NCBI GenBank assembly: GCA_028691515.1
Contig: JAQUZE010000001.1
Location: forward strand, 1-53,613
Direction: 5' to 3'
From: Bacilli bacterium
GTDB taxonomy: Bacteria > Bacillota_I > Bacilli_A > ML615J-28 > CAG-698
Length of the DNA: 53,613 bases
In this document: one piece after another, positions 1 to 7,898 of the stretch
Layout of the letters: each line of letters begins with the position of its first letter
How positions within the stretch are numbered: position 1 is the stretch's first letter
Translations under genes and position numbers: made by a program
Notes under the pieces: model-generated
Databases searched by the model: none
The model's input: the letters and a program-made list of their open reading frames with translations, nothing else
Told to the model about the DNA's origin: nothing

Positions 1-61
1 GTATATTCTACTATATTGTAATATTTGTGTCAATATTAGATAATTTATAAATTAAAAATAT

Positions 62-91
62 AAAAAGATACTAATATACTAGTATCTTTTT
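62..91. terminator. Bidirectional intrinsic terminator after jag
   Basis: A 12-bp perfect stem (AAAAAGATACTA at 62-73, its complement at 80-91) encloses a 6-nt loop and is flanked by A and T runs. It lies 8 bp beyond the jag stop codon and ends the rpmH-rnpA-yidC-jag operon. The symmetry would also stop transcription from the left. Confidence 0.8.
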
Positions 92-98
92 TATTTTA

Positions 99-716
99 TT
101 ATTTAGGCTCAATAATTAAAAATCTATTTGGCTCTTCACCTTCTGAATAAGTTTTAATATCATCCCAAGTAGCCAATTTACTATGAACTATTTTTCTCTC
201 ATATGCATTAAGATAATCTAATTTAATTTTTTGTTTTGTTTTTGCAACTTGCTTGCCAAATTGAATAGCTAATCTTTCTAAATATCTTACTCTCTTTTTT
301 TTATATTCTCCTACATCAACTAAAACACTAATTTGTTTATCAGAATCAATAAAATATCTATTAACGTAGTGACTTACAAGTATTTGCATAGCAATTAAAC
401 TTCTAGATCTTTTTCCAATAAGATACCCGTTCTCATCACCAGCTTCAATATCATATTCTACTACATCATCTCTAACTTTTTTTTCTATAACTGCATTAAT
501 ATTATTTGCATCCAAAATAACTTGTAAATACTCTTTACCTTTTGTAAATGGGTCCACAGCCAAAGATGCTTGTACTTCTAATTTACTCCCAATACCTAAA
601 AATCCCTTTTTTTCACTTAATACTTCAAATTTCAATTCATCAATCGGAAAATGAAAATCATTTTTAGCAAGATCATAGGCTTCTTCTATAGTCTTTACTT
701 CATATATCTTGTTCAT
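99..716 (-). CDS. jag: Jag/KhpB-type RNA-binding protein
   Basis: The 205-aa protein has the Jag order of domains. The N-terminal Jag_N region (about 1-50) carries the KKGFLGIGSK motif, a KH-II domain spans about 70-145, and an R3H domain spans about 145-205 with an RKIVH (RxxxH) motif. Known Jag/KhpB proteins bind RNA with KhpA and affect cell envelope and division. The gene is 3 bp after yidC, the usual order. The KH loop reads GKRS where the family normally has GxxG, so the last glycine is replaced by serine. The R3H motif is intact, so RNA binding may rest more on that domain. ATG start at 716. Confidence 0.9.
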   Translation of the reverse strand: MNKIYEVKTIEEAYDLAKNDFHFPIDELKFEVLSEKKGFLGIGSKLEVQASLAVDPFTKGKEYLQVILDANNINAVIEKKVRDDVVEYDIEAGDENGYLIGKRSRSLIAMQILVSHYVNRYFIDSDKQISVLVDVGEYKKKRVRYLERLAIQFGKQVAKTKQKIKLDYLNAYERKIVHSKLATWDDIKTYSEGEEPNRFLIIEPK

Positions 717-719
717 AAT

Positions 720-1664
720 CTATTTATCACTCCCACCATTAAATTTAATTTTTAATTTATCTTTTCTCTTTGTACTTCCTCTAGAATTTATATAAGATTG
801 TAACATTGTATATAAATTTCCTATAAGCCAATATAATCCTAAAGCCGCTGGACTTCTAAGCACAAATAACGCCATCATAATTGACATTGAAAAAGCAAAA
901 ATATTCATCATCAAACCTTGAGATTTTTGTTGCTCTGTTTTTTTAGGTTGTCGATAATCAGGAACATCAACATACATTTCTGCTTGCTGTTTCTTTTGTC
1001 TTGCCATCATAATAATTTGTGAAATAATTTGTGATACAGCTACAATTATTGCTAAAGCCCATATCCCATATTTTTGAAAATTAGGATCTGTACCTGCAGC
1101 TAAAGCTGCTTCACTTAACTCTACGCCTTCAAATAAATCAATACCTAAAAATTTATGATTCATAATTCCAAAATTCAAAGTAAATTGTTCCCCAATTGTT
1201 GCTGGAACTCTTCTTAAAGTTTCATAAAAAGCAATAAACAATGGAAATTGTAAGATTGGTGTTAAACATCCACCTAACCCAACACCATACTTCTTATATA
1301 ACGCCATAGTTTCTGCTTGTTTTCTCTGCTTAGAATCTTGATCTTCTTTTCCTTCATATTTTGCTTCAATTTTTTGTAATTCTGGACCCATAATCTGCAT
1401 CTTTAATGACATATCATTAGTTTTTGCATATATTGGCCACGCAGCTGTTCTAATTAATAAAGTAGCAATAATAATTACAACACCATAACTAGGTATTACA
1501 TTACCAATTAACCACATCATTCCCGCAATTGGCCACACAAGAATATCTGTTATTCCTGAAAAGCCTTCAATTGGAGATGTATTAGTTGAGCCACAACCAG
1601 TCAAAATAATCAACAATCCAGCCATTAAGAAAATCATAAGTAAATTTTTGGATTTTCTACCCAT
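720..1664 (-). CDS. yidC: Membrane protein insertase YidC (lipoprotein form)
   Basis: The 314-aa YidC/OxaA/SpoIIIJ-family insertase integrates membrane proteins with or without SecYEG. It starts with a lipoprotein signal peptide, lipobox LTGC with the lipidated Cys at residue 24, as in Gram-positive YidC. Transmembrane segments follow around 55-75, 130-150, 200-220, 250-270 and 275-292. The charged hairpin after the first segment (about 85-122) and a basic C-terminal tail (KRKDKLKIKF) that can contact ribosomes are present. It overlaps rnpA by 8 bp and has a good AAGGAG upstream. Confidence 0.95.
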   Translation of the reverse strand: MGRKSKNLLMIFLMAGLLIILTGCGSTNTSPIEGFSGITDILVWPIAGMMWLIGNVIPSYGVVIIIATLLIRTAAWPIYAKTNDMSLKMQIMGPELQKIEAKYEGKEDQDSKQRKQAETMALYKKYGVGLGGCLTPILQFPLFIAFYETLRRVPATIGEQFTLNFGIMNHKFLGIDLFEGVELSEAALAAGTDPNFQKYGIWALAIIVAVSQIISQIIMMARQKKQQAEMYVDVPDYRQPKKTEQQKSQGLMMNIFAFSMSIMMALFVLRSPAALGLYWLIGNLYTMLQSYINSRGSTKRKDKLKIKFNGGSDK

Positions 1665-2007
1665 TATTAGTTTTCTCCTTGTTTTTAATAATTTTTTTCA
1701 ATAAATAAATAAGTTGTTCTTTCTTATATATATAGGATTTGTTTTCACAATCTTTTTTTATTACAATTAAACATTTTAAGTGCTCTAAATTGGGAAGAAA
1801 ATCGCGTATAATTTCTCTAACAACTCTTTTTTCATAATTACGAGCAACAGCATTTCCAAATTTTTTTGAAACTGATATCGCAATTTTACATTCAGCATCA
1901 TCTTGATAAGCGTAATAAACAGTATAACTCTTATTGCCTACACTTTGTCGTAACTTTACTAATTTTTCTATATCATGGTTTCTTTTTAAACTATATTTGC
2001 GATTCAT
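1657..2007 (-). CDS. rnpA: Ribonuclease P protein component
   Basis: The 116-aa protein subunit of RNase P assists the RNA subunit in 5' maturation of tRNAs. The family signature is clear: RNYEKRVVREIIRDF matches the RNxxKRxxRE RNA-binding motif, and the N-terminus SLKRNHDIEKL is typical. It lies downstream of rpmH in the conserved order and overlaps yidC by 8 bp. SD GGAG is 6 nt before the ATG at 2007. A hairpin between rpmH and this gene probably lowers its expression relative to L34. Confidence 0.95.
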   Translation of the reverse strand: MNRKYSLKRNHDIEKLVKLRQSVGNKSYTVYYAYQDDAECKIAISVSKKFGNAVARNYEKRVVREIIRDFLPNLEHLKCLIVIKKDCENKSYIYKKEQLIYLLKKIIKNKEKTNNG

Positions 2008-2032
2008 TGTTTCTCCATAACCTTAACCTTTA

Positions 2033-2075
2033 AAACAAAAAAAGACCCTTATGTATATTTTGACATGAGTGGTCT
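2033..2075 (-). terminator. Terminator/attenuator between rpmH and rnpA
   Basis: On the minus strand AGACC (2071-2075) pairs with GGTCT (2043-2047). An inner CATG/CAT pairing extends the stem, and a run of Ts follows (2042 and leftward). It begins 10 bp after the rpmH stop. Because rnpA has no other obvious promoter, I infer a leaky terminator that makes rpmH mRNA more abundant than rnpA-yidC-jag mRNA. Confidence 0.6.
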
Positions 2076-2085
2076 AAGTTTTTGT

Positions 2086-2223
2086 TTATGCAGTTAATTT
2101 TTTTCTACCTTTACGACGTCTGCTTGACAGTACACGTCTACCACCGACAGTTGCCATACGAGCACGAAATCCGTGGGTTTTACTGCGTTTACGTTTATTT
2201 GGTTGGTATGTTCTTTTTGACAT
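2086..2223 (-). CDS. rpmH: 50S ribosomal protein L34
   Basis: The 45-aa protein begins [20 protein letters not shown] and ends with the basic [11 protein letters not shown] tail of L34. It is too short for usual ORF cutoffs, but the reading frame and the family match are unambiguous. SD AGGAGGTG stands 8 nt before the ATG at 2223. G+C is visibly higher than in its surroundings, as expected for a highly expressed ribosomal gene. It is the first gene of the minus-strand operon next to dnaA. Confidence 0.98.
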   Translation of the reverse strand: MSKRTYQPNKRKRSKTHGFRARMATVGGRRVLSSRRRKGRKKLTA

Positions 2224-2259
2224 ATAGAGCACCTCCTATACTTAAACCATGCTTTTGCT

Positions 2260-2288
2260 ATTATATCTTATCTTTGTTTATTTGTCAA
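2260..2288 (-). promoter_or_regulatory. Consensus sigma-A promoter of rpmH
   Basis: On the minus strand a perfect TTGACA (2283-2288) is followed by a 17-bp spacer and a perfect TATAAT (2260-2265). The rpmH start codon is about 35 bp downstream. It is one of two full-consensus promoters I saw in the window; the other is serS. Confidence 0.85.
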
Positions 2289-2322
2289 TAAATAAATAAC
2301 AGCTATTTATTTTCAAATATTA

Positions 2323-3237
2323 TTACTCAGATAAATTAGGAAAGGGAACATTATAAAGAAAAGTTGATAAACTATTTGTTGAATCATAATAATTTACTTT
2401 GAAATATACGTTTTCTGGATGCGATACTTGTGCAATCTTTTCGTTATCAGTTGAAGCAAATTTCTTTTCGTTGTTTTGTAAGTTATATACTCCATATAAA
2501 GGATAAATTCTTCCTTCAGCAGATTCAATCCATGATTGCATATCTAAATGATATTTTTCTGATGAATCTAAAACTTCGATTTCAACTTTATAATTATAAT
2601 TTAAAATATCAAAATATATTGGTTTAAAAGTAATCTTAAATATATCTTCAATAATAGTTGTATTAGTAAGTTTAGCTTCACTTATTTCTTTTGAAGATAA
2701 TTTTAATATTGGCTCACTATATTTTAAAATCTTATATTCTCCATCAACTTTATAATGAATTTCACCATTAATTTCTTTAATTTGTCTATCTGGAACTTTT
2801 GTTCTTGTTAACATTTGATATGTATGAGGAAAACCTGTTCTTTTATTTGTAGAAAAGTACTTAACGGAATTATCTCCATATACAGCGTTATAATATAATT
2901 CATAATTAGAAATTACGATATCACTTTTTTTATTAAGTGAAGCGCTAATAGAAAATTGGTTAAATAATTTATCTTCTTCTGTACTATATTCTTCTTTTTT
3001 AACTACATTAGTAACTTTTATAACTGCAGATATATCATCGTCAGATAGGACGTGTGGATAATCAGTTCTTACAATATATCCACTTGCTGTTAGAAATGTG
3101 CCCGGAAAAGAAACAAACAATATGGCTAATAATAATATTATATATCCTAAAATCATTAAAAATATAGTACTTATGTTTAATTGTTCTGGAAAATTCCAAA
3201 AATTACTTCTTGTAATGGTAGTTTTTTGTTTTTTCAT
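2323..3237 (-). CDS. Membrane-anchored protein of unknown function between rpmH and dnaA
   Basis: I do not recognise this 304-aa protein. It has a short basic cytoplasmic N-terminus, one hydrophobic segment at about 22-50, and a polar domain of about 250 aa rich in Asn, Lys, Tyr and beta-type patterns. By the positive-inside rule that domain is probably outside the membrane. No Cys residues or catalytic motifs stand out. SD AGGAG is 7 nt before the ATG. It is divergent from dnaA across the origin region, where most Bacilli have rpmH directly opposite dnaA, so it is an insertion into a conserved neighbourhood. Confidence 0.75.
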   Translation of the reverse strand: MKKQKTTITRSNFWNFPEQLNISTIFLMILGYIILLLAILFVSFPGTFLTASGYIVRTDYPHVLSDDDISAVIKVTNVVKKEEYSTEEDKLFNQFSISASLNKKSDIVISNYELYYNAVYGDNSVKYFSTNKRTGFPHTYQMLTRTKVPDRQIKEINGEIHYKVDGEYKILKYSEPILKLSSKEISEAKLTNTTIIEDIFKITFKPIYFDILNYNYKVEIEVLDSSEKYHLDMQSWIESAEGRIYPLYGVYNLQNNEKKFASTDNEKIAQVSHPENVYFKVNYYDSTNSLSTFLYNVPFPNLSE

Positions 3238-3356
3238 AATATTCTCCTGTTTAATGTTTTTATCTTACCATATTTTTTGTCTTTTGCAAAGAACATATAT
3301 TTAATATTTAATAGTAATATAACATCTTTTTTTACTTAAATAAGTTCTAACCATTT

Positions 3357-3431
3357 ATTTCCACATATCCACACAAAAAGAATTAACATTTTTTTCAACA
3401 AAATAACTTATTTTTTTCCACATGTTGAAAA
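3357..3431. other. DnaA-box cluster upstream of dnaA (origin sub-region 1)
   Basis: Several near-matches to the DnaA box TTATCCACA lie together: ATATCCACA at 3365-3373 (one mismatch), TTTTCCACA at 3414-3422 (one mismatch), and TTTTCAACA at 3392-3400 with its inverted copy at 3423-3431 (two mismatches each). ATTTCCACA at 3357-3365 is weaker. The region between the divergent genes (3238-3512) is otherwise T-rich and holds nothing else I can name. Confidence 0.65.
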
Positions 3432-3476
3432 GTTAAAATCATTTTTCTTTTTTCTGTTTATTATTCTATAATAATA

Positions 3477-3508
3477 TGGTATAATTATATAGTATTATAG
3501 AAAGGTGG
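3477..3508 (+). promoter_or_regulatory. dnaA promoter (-10) and Shine-Dalgarno
   Basis: An extended -10 (TGG then TATAAT at 3480-3485) lies about 30 bp before the start codon, with only a weak -35. AAAGGTGG at 3501-3508 is the Shine-Dalgarno sequence. Its 7-nt distance favours ATG at 3516 over the TTG at 3513. The DnaA boxes just upstream allow autoregulation. Confidence 0.6.
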
Positions 3509-3515
3509 ATTTTTG

Positions 3516-4904
3516 ATGAAAGAGTGTTTAGAGGTATGGAATAAAACTATTAATAGTTATAAAGAAACTATTAGTGAAGAATCCTTCAATGATTTGTTTC
3601 TTAATATAAACGAAATTTTTAAAATTGATAATGATACAATTTGGATAACTGTTCCTTCTACCTTTTCAAGATATAGAATAGAAAAGTTTCATCTTTCAAA
3701 TATTAATGAAATTGCTAAATCTTTTTCAAGATATTCATTTAAATTTATTGAAAAAAACTCCGCAGAGGAAGAAAATGAAACTAAAACTGACAATAAACTA
3801 GTGAATACTACCAAAGAAGATGTTGATAAATCATTAAATAAAAGAAAATTAATGAATGAATATACTTTTTCTAATTTTGTAACTGGTGAAAGTAATAGAT
3901 TTGCTTTTTTATCTTCAATGAAAGTTGCTGAAGATAAAGAAACGGTGTGGAATCCTTTGTATATCTTTGGAGATGTTGGTTTAGGTAAAACTCATCTTAT
4001 GAGTGCAATCGGAAATTACATGCTTGATAATAATAAAGACTTAAATATAGTGTACACTACATCACAGCAATACGCGCAAGATTATTACTTATCTACATCA
4101 CAAAGATCTAGAGAAAAAATCGAAGCTTTTTATAATTATTATCGACAAGCGGATGTTTTATTAGTTGATGATGTGCAATTTCTAGATAAAAAAATCGCTA
4201 CACAAGAAGAGTTTTTTAAATTGTTTGAATATTTATATCAAAACAACAAACAAATGGTAATTACTTCTGATTGTCCTGCCAATCAATTAAAAAACATCAT
4301 GCCTAGGTTAAAATCTCGTTTTGGTTTTGGTTTGTCTGTTGATATTCAAACGCCAAGCAGAGAATTAAGGTTAGATATTCTTCAAAAAAAGGTTCCTTAT
4401 ATGATTTCTAACCCTTCTGACATTCCAATTGAAGCGTTAGAACTAATAGCAGATACTTTTATTACAAATATAAGAGATTTAGAAGGTGCATTAAGGCGTT
4501 ATATCACATATTGTGTTACATTAGATATTCCATTTACTGTTGATAATGTTTATTTAGCTCTTGAGTGTTTAATTCCTGAAACAATATATACTGTTTCAAA
4601 AGAAAAATCTAATGTAAAAAAAATAAAAGATGTAAAAGAAACAGTTTCTGATTATTATAAAGTTCCAATTAAAGATATTGAATCAACAAGTAGAAAACAA
4701 AATATTACATTTGCAAGACAAATGGCAATATATTTAATTAGAACTGAATATAATTTACCTTTAAAAAGAATTGGGGAATTTTTTGGCAATAGAGACCACG
4801 CAACCATTTCTCATTCTTATGATAAAATTCTTGCTTTAACAAAATCTGATCCTTCAGTTAATCAAGATGTAGAAATTTTACTAAAAGTTATTAATAATTT
4901 TTAG
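3516..4904 (+). CDS. dnaA: Chromosomal replication initiator DnaA
   Basis: The 462-aa initiator ATPase has all four domains: an N-terminal interaction domain (1-80), an acidic linker, an AAA+ core, and a C-terminal DNA-binding domain. The core shows Walker A GDVGLGKTH near 152 and Walker B LLVDDVQFL near 215. The C-terminal domain carries the FFGNRDHATISHSYDKI signature that reads DnaA boxes. A TTG one codon upstream is in frame, but SD spacing favours this ATG. Its stop codon touches a DnaA box ahead of dnaN. Confidence 0.97.
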   Translation: MKECLEVWNKTINSYKETISEESFNDLFLNINEIFKIDNDTIWITVPSTFSRYRIEKFHLSNINEIAKSFSRYSFKFIEKNSAEEENETKTDNKLVNTTKEDVDKSLNKRKLMNEYTFSNFVTGESNRFAFLSSMKVAEDKETVWNPLYIFGDVGLGKTHLMSAIGNYMLDNNKDLNIVYTTSQQYAQDYYLSTSQRSREKIEAFYNYYRQADVLLVDDVQFLDKKIATQEEFFKLFEYLYQNNKQMVITSDCPANQLKNIMPRLKSRFGFGLSVDIQTPSRELRLDILQKKVPYMISNPSDIPIEALELIADTFITNIRDLEGALRRYITYCVTLDIPFTVDNVYLALECLIPETIYTVSKEKSNVKKIKDVKETVSDYYKVPIKDIESTSRKQNITFARQMAIYLIRTEYNLPLKRIGEFFGNRDHATISHSYDKILALTKSDPSVNQDVEILLKVINNF

Positions 4905-4943
4905 TTATCAACATTTGCACACTGACTAATAATAATATATAAT
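4905..4943 (+). promoter_or_regulatory. DnaA box and dnaN promoter in the dnaA-dnaN gap
   Basis: TTATCAACA at 4905-4913 is a one-mismatch DnaA box starting directly after the dnaA stop. It overlaps the approach to a promoter with TTGCAC (4915-4920), a 17-bp spacer and TATAAT (4938-4943). dnaN therefore has its own promoter that DnaA can probably modulate. Confidence 0.65.
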
Positions 4944-4977
4944 TAAGAATATAAAATAAATAAGGAGATTCGAAAAT

Positions 4978-6105
4978 ATGAATTTTAGTATTAACAGAGA
5001 TTTACTGCTTATGAATCTTACAAATGTAAGTAAAGCTTTATCTACCAAAACACCAATGCCTGTCTTAACAGGAATTAAGTTTGATTTAAAACAAGATTTC
5101 TTATTGTTAACAGCATCAAACAACGAAATTTCTATTCAAGCGATGATTAAAAATAAAAAACAATTAAAAATTGAAGGAGAAGGATCTTTTGTTGTTCCTG
5201 GTAAATTCTTAATTGATATTGTAAGAAAACTTGACGCAAAAACAATTGAATTTAATGCTGTTGAAGAAAATATTGTAAAAGTTTTTGCTGATAGAAGTGA
5301 TTTTACTTTAAACACTTTAGAAAAAATTAATTTCCCTTTAATTTCTTTTGCTGAATCTGATACTTTTATTAAATTAGATGTTGGATCATTGAAACAAATA
5401 ATCAGAAAAACAACATTTGCTACTTCTTTGTCAGAAGCAAGAGCAATACTTACTGGAGTTAGTTTTAATGTTTCTACAAATAAATTAGAAGCAATTGCTA
5501 CTGATAGTTATCGATTAGCAAAAAAATTTATTACTTTTGAGCAAAAAAACTCAAATGTAGGTGTGGTTATTCCATCTAGAAGTCTAGATGAATTAAATAA
5601 AATACTAAGTGATGATAACGATAGTGAAACTGAAATTCATTTTTCACCAACAAAAGCATTATTTAAATATAAAAACCTTTTATATCAAACAAGATTAATT
5701 GAAGGAACTTACCCAAATACAAATAGTTTAATTCCTACAGACTTTTTAACAAGTATAAAATTCAATAAAGCTGAATTGATGGCCGCAATTGATAGAGCTG
5801 CATTATTTACAAACGTTGAAAGTTCAAATATCATTCAATTACAACTTTCTGCAGACAAAACAGTAGAAATTTCAAGCACAACCAACGAAATTGGGGGAGT
5901 TATTGAAGAATTAACGCCACTAGAGTGTTCAAATGCTGTTCATTTTAAAATAGCTTTTACTGCAAAATACTTTTTAGAGGCGATAAAATCATTTGATTCA
6001 AGCGAAATAACAGTACATTTTACTGGTGAAATAAAACCATTCATTATTACTGGAGATTTTGATTATAATTTAACACAATTAATTTTACCTGTTAGGGTAT
6101 CATAA
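4978..6105 (+). CDS. dnaN: DNA polymerase III beta subunit (sliding clamp)
   Basis: The 375-aa protein has the normal length of the beta clamp, which dimerises as a ring on DNA to tether the polymerase. The N-terminus MNFSINRDLL and the C-terminal end QLILPVRVS match the family, where the terminal residues form part of the partner-binding pocket. SD AAGGAG is 9 nt before the ATG. It follows dnaA in the conserved order, but recF does not follow directly: a partition gene pair and a 2.2-kb non-coding tract intervene. Confidence 0.97.
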   Translation: MNFSINRDLLLMNLTNVSKALSTKTPMPVLTGIKFDLKQDFLLLTASNNEISIQAMIKNKKQLKIEGEGSFVVPGKFLIDIVRKLDAKTIEFNAVEENIVKVFADRSDFTLNTLEKINFPLISFAESDTFIKLDVGSLKQIIRKTTFATSLSEARAILTGVSFNVSTNKLEAIATDSYRLAKKFITFEQKNSNVGVVIPSRSLDELNKILSDDNDSETEIHFSPTKALFKYKNLLYQTRLIEGTYPNTNSLIPTDFLTSIKFNKAELMAAIDRAALFTNVESSNIIQLQLSADKTVEISSTTNEIGGVIEELTPLECSNAVHFKIAFTAKYFLEAIKSFDSSEITVHFTGEIKPFIITGDFDYNLTQLILPVRVS

Positions 6106-6106
6106 T

Positions 6107-6134
6107 AAAAAAGAGACTTTAAAGTCTCTTTTTT
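6107..6134. terminator. Bidirectional terminator between dnaN and parA
   Basis: A perfect 14-bp palindrome (AAAAAAGAGACTTT at 6107-6120 and its complement at 6121-6134) lies between the converging dnaN and parA genes and carries T runs in both directions. Confidence 0.85.
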
Positions 6135-6156
6135 TTATTATTTTTGTATAATAATA

Positions 6157-6945
6157 CTATTTATTTAAATCTATATGGTTGAAAATATCCAAAAGCTCGT
6201 CTTCAATCTTCTTTTTCTCTTTTAAATCGTATCTATCTAAAGGAACATCATCAAAAGGAGTAAGGCCTTTGTCTTGTAAATTCTTTACGGTAGATTTTTC
6301 ACTAAAATAAGGTAATAATGTTGACTTTGGTGTAAATTCTTGTGATTGTTTTCCTAGAGTTATGATTGATTTCTTAGGAGCTCTTCTGTTTTTTACATAT
6401 AAATTAGGCAAAACATACTTTATTTTACCTAATTCTAATTCATTATCAATAAAATACTGAATTGTATTTATAAATCCACCAAGACCTAAACTATCTAACC
6501 CTACAACAATCAATATAGTGTCACTCATGTCAAGTAAAACTTCAGTTATTCTACTGCTAGAAGGTGGAAAATCAATAAAAACATAATCAAAAGCATCATT
6601 ATAAGTATCAAAAATTTTTTTAATTACTTTTTCTTGGGATCTTTCTAAAATAAGACGTGTAGAAAGCTTATCAGTGTTTAAAGTCTTAATTAAATATAGA
6701 TTTTCGCGAACTTCAATTAAAATATCGCTAAAATCTTGCTTTCCTGCCATTAAAAACTCTAAATAATTATCAGTTGTATCAAATATTTTGTCATCTTCAC
6801 CAAAGATTTTAAAGATGCTATTTTGGTCATCTATACTAACAACAAGCACATTATTTCCTTTTGTTGCTAAATAATGGGCATAATATCCAACAAAAGTAGT
6901 CTTACCTACACCACCTTTTTTACAAAAAGCCGAAATTATAGGCAT
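6157..6945 (-). CDS. ParA-family partition ATPase paired with an RHH protein
   Basis: The 262-aa MinD/ParA-type ATPase has a deviant Walker A KGGVGKTT at residues 10-17, a SIDDQN switch region near 38 and Walker B DYVFIDFPPSSS. It has no N-terminal helix-turn-helix, so it belongs with the short plasmid type (ParF, delta) rather than P1-ParA. The start overlaps the stop of the RHH gene by 1 nt (TAATG), so the two are co-translated. In characterised systems such an ATPase moves DNA over the nucleoid when stimulated by its centromere-binding partner. The location between dnaN and recF is not a usual place for parA. Function as a partition motor is inferred. Confidence 0.85.
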   Translation of the reverse strand: MPIISAFCKKGGVGKTTFVGYYAHYLATKGNNVLVVSIDDQNSIFKIFGEDDKIFDTTDNYLEFLMAGKQDFSDILIEVRENLYLIKTLNTDKLSTRLILERSQEKVIKKIFDTYNDAFDYVFIDFPPSSSRITEVLLDMSDTILIVVGLDSLGLGGFINTIQYFIDNELELGKIKYVLPNLYVKNRRAPKKSIITLGKQSQEFTPKSTLLPYFSEKSTVKNLQDKGLTPFDDVPLDRYDLKEKKKIEDELLDIFNHIDLNK

Positions 6946-7184
6946 TAATCTCCCTCCCTTTCTAATTTTTGAAGAACAGCCTCTTCAATATACTCAGAAA
7001 GTTGTTTTCCTTTTTTCACAGCAGCGATTTTGATTCTCATTCGCAAGTTTTTATCCATTGTCGCAGTATATTTTTCTCGTTCTGCTACTTGGACTTTCAT
7101 TTTTGGTTTTGTCTCGGTTACTTTTGCGTTTAATTTGTCAAAAGGGTTCTCCCTTTTTTTAAAAGGTAAATCTTTTTCAGCCAT
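6945..7184 (-). CDS. Ribbon-helix-helix DNA-binding protein, likely centromere-binding adaptor
   Basis: The 79-aa protein has a basic, probably disordered N-terminus (1-38) and a C-terminal ribbon-helix-helix: a strand EKYTATMD, then helices around 47-57 and 62-78 (QLSEYIEEAVLQKLERE). Size and layout match plasmid ParG and omega proteins, whose flexible N-terminus stimulates ParA and whose RHH binds tandem short repeats. AGGAGGAG stands 5 nt before the ATG at 7184. Directly upstream is octad cluster A, so self-repression is likely. I infer that it binds all nine octad clusters in the tract behind it. Confidence 0.8.
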   Translation of the reverse strand: MAEKDLPFKKRENPFDKLNAKVTETKPKMKVQVAEREKYTATMDKNLRMRIKIAAVKKGKQLSEYIEEAVLQKLEREGD

Positions 7185-7210
7185 TTTATCTCCTCCTATT
7201 GGTTATTTTG

Positions 7211-7266
7211 TTACGTATATACATAAAAGAATATAAATGTATTTATTTTTTTATGTATATACATAA
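7211..7266. repeat. Octad cluster A (RHH/parA operator)
   Basis: Seven consecutive 8-bp steps carry the motif at 7211 (TTACGTAT), 7219, 7235, 7251 and 7259. The last two form a perfect 16-bp palindrome TTATGTATATACATAA at 7251-7266. It is 27-82 bp upstream of the RHH gene, where its promoter must lie. A 16-bp stretch at 7235-7250 recurs exactly in cluster B. Confidence 0.8.
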
Positions 7267-7593
7267 ATATTTAAGCTTTTTAATGCCTTTTTCGCCTTAA
7301 AATTAGACATTAAATTTAAAACTTAAGTTGCTATTAATTTCCCAAAATACCATTTCATGTAGATTTTACACAGCTTTTGGGATAGAACTTGAATTGTTGT
7401 GTTTGAGCCCTAAAATTACATAGTTTTTTTGCGCTACAATCAATTTTACTGTGTTTTGCATTTAATTATTAACCCCCCCGCCTAGAAATCGTTAAAAACG
7501 AAATTTCAGAATTGTGTTTTGTCCTTTTTTTAAGTACAAAAACACTGATTTTGAGAGTAAATTGATGCAAAAAAGCTTAAAAAGTGTATGGTT

Positions 7594-7641
7594 ATATGTA
7601 TATAAGTAAAAATGTATTTATTTTTATATGTATATATGTAT
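7594..7641. repeat. Octad cluster B
   Basis: Six consecutive 8-bp steps hold exact ATGTAT cores at 7594, 7610, 7626 and 7634, all in the same direction. The 16 bp at 7610-7625 (AAATGTATTTATTTTT) are identical to 7235-7250 in cluster A. Confidence 0.75.
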
Positions 7642-7804
7642 AAAATGACGCTTTTTTTAGGTGTATTAAAGCTTATTTATTTAATCTTTTGCTCAGATAA
7701 AATATTTAAATGTAAAATTAGTGTCTTCAAAAGAGAAAATTTAGTTCTATAGCGTTTATTATACATTAAATTTATCTTGTATGCAAGAGTAAAAGCGTAT
7801 TTAT

Positions 7805-7820
7805 TTATGTATTTATGTAT
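7805..7820. repeat. Octad cluster C
   Basis: Two direct copies of TTATGTAT stand head to tail at 7805-7812 and 7813-7820, flanked by degenerate octads (7797, 7821). Confidence 0.7.
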
Positions 7821-7898
7821 TTATTCCTTCTTGTATAACAAATTGGATCAGAAAAGAAGAAAAATTTTAAATAGAATTAGTATATTGTGTAGTTATTT

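Noticed and set aside
2082-2291. 69-codon plus-strand ORF
   Set aside because: It is the antisense shadow of rpmH, whose product L34 is certain.
7366-7461. 31-codon minus-strand ORF after the G7 run (possible Shine-Dalgarno) in the non-coding tract
   Set aside because: It is too short, has no recognisable family or promoter and could easily arise by chance. I mention it only because the island around it is compositionally distinct.
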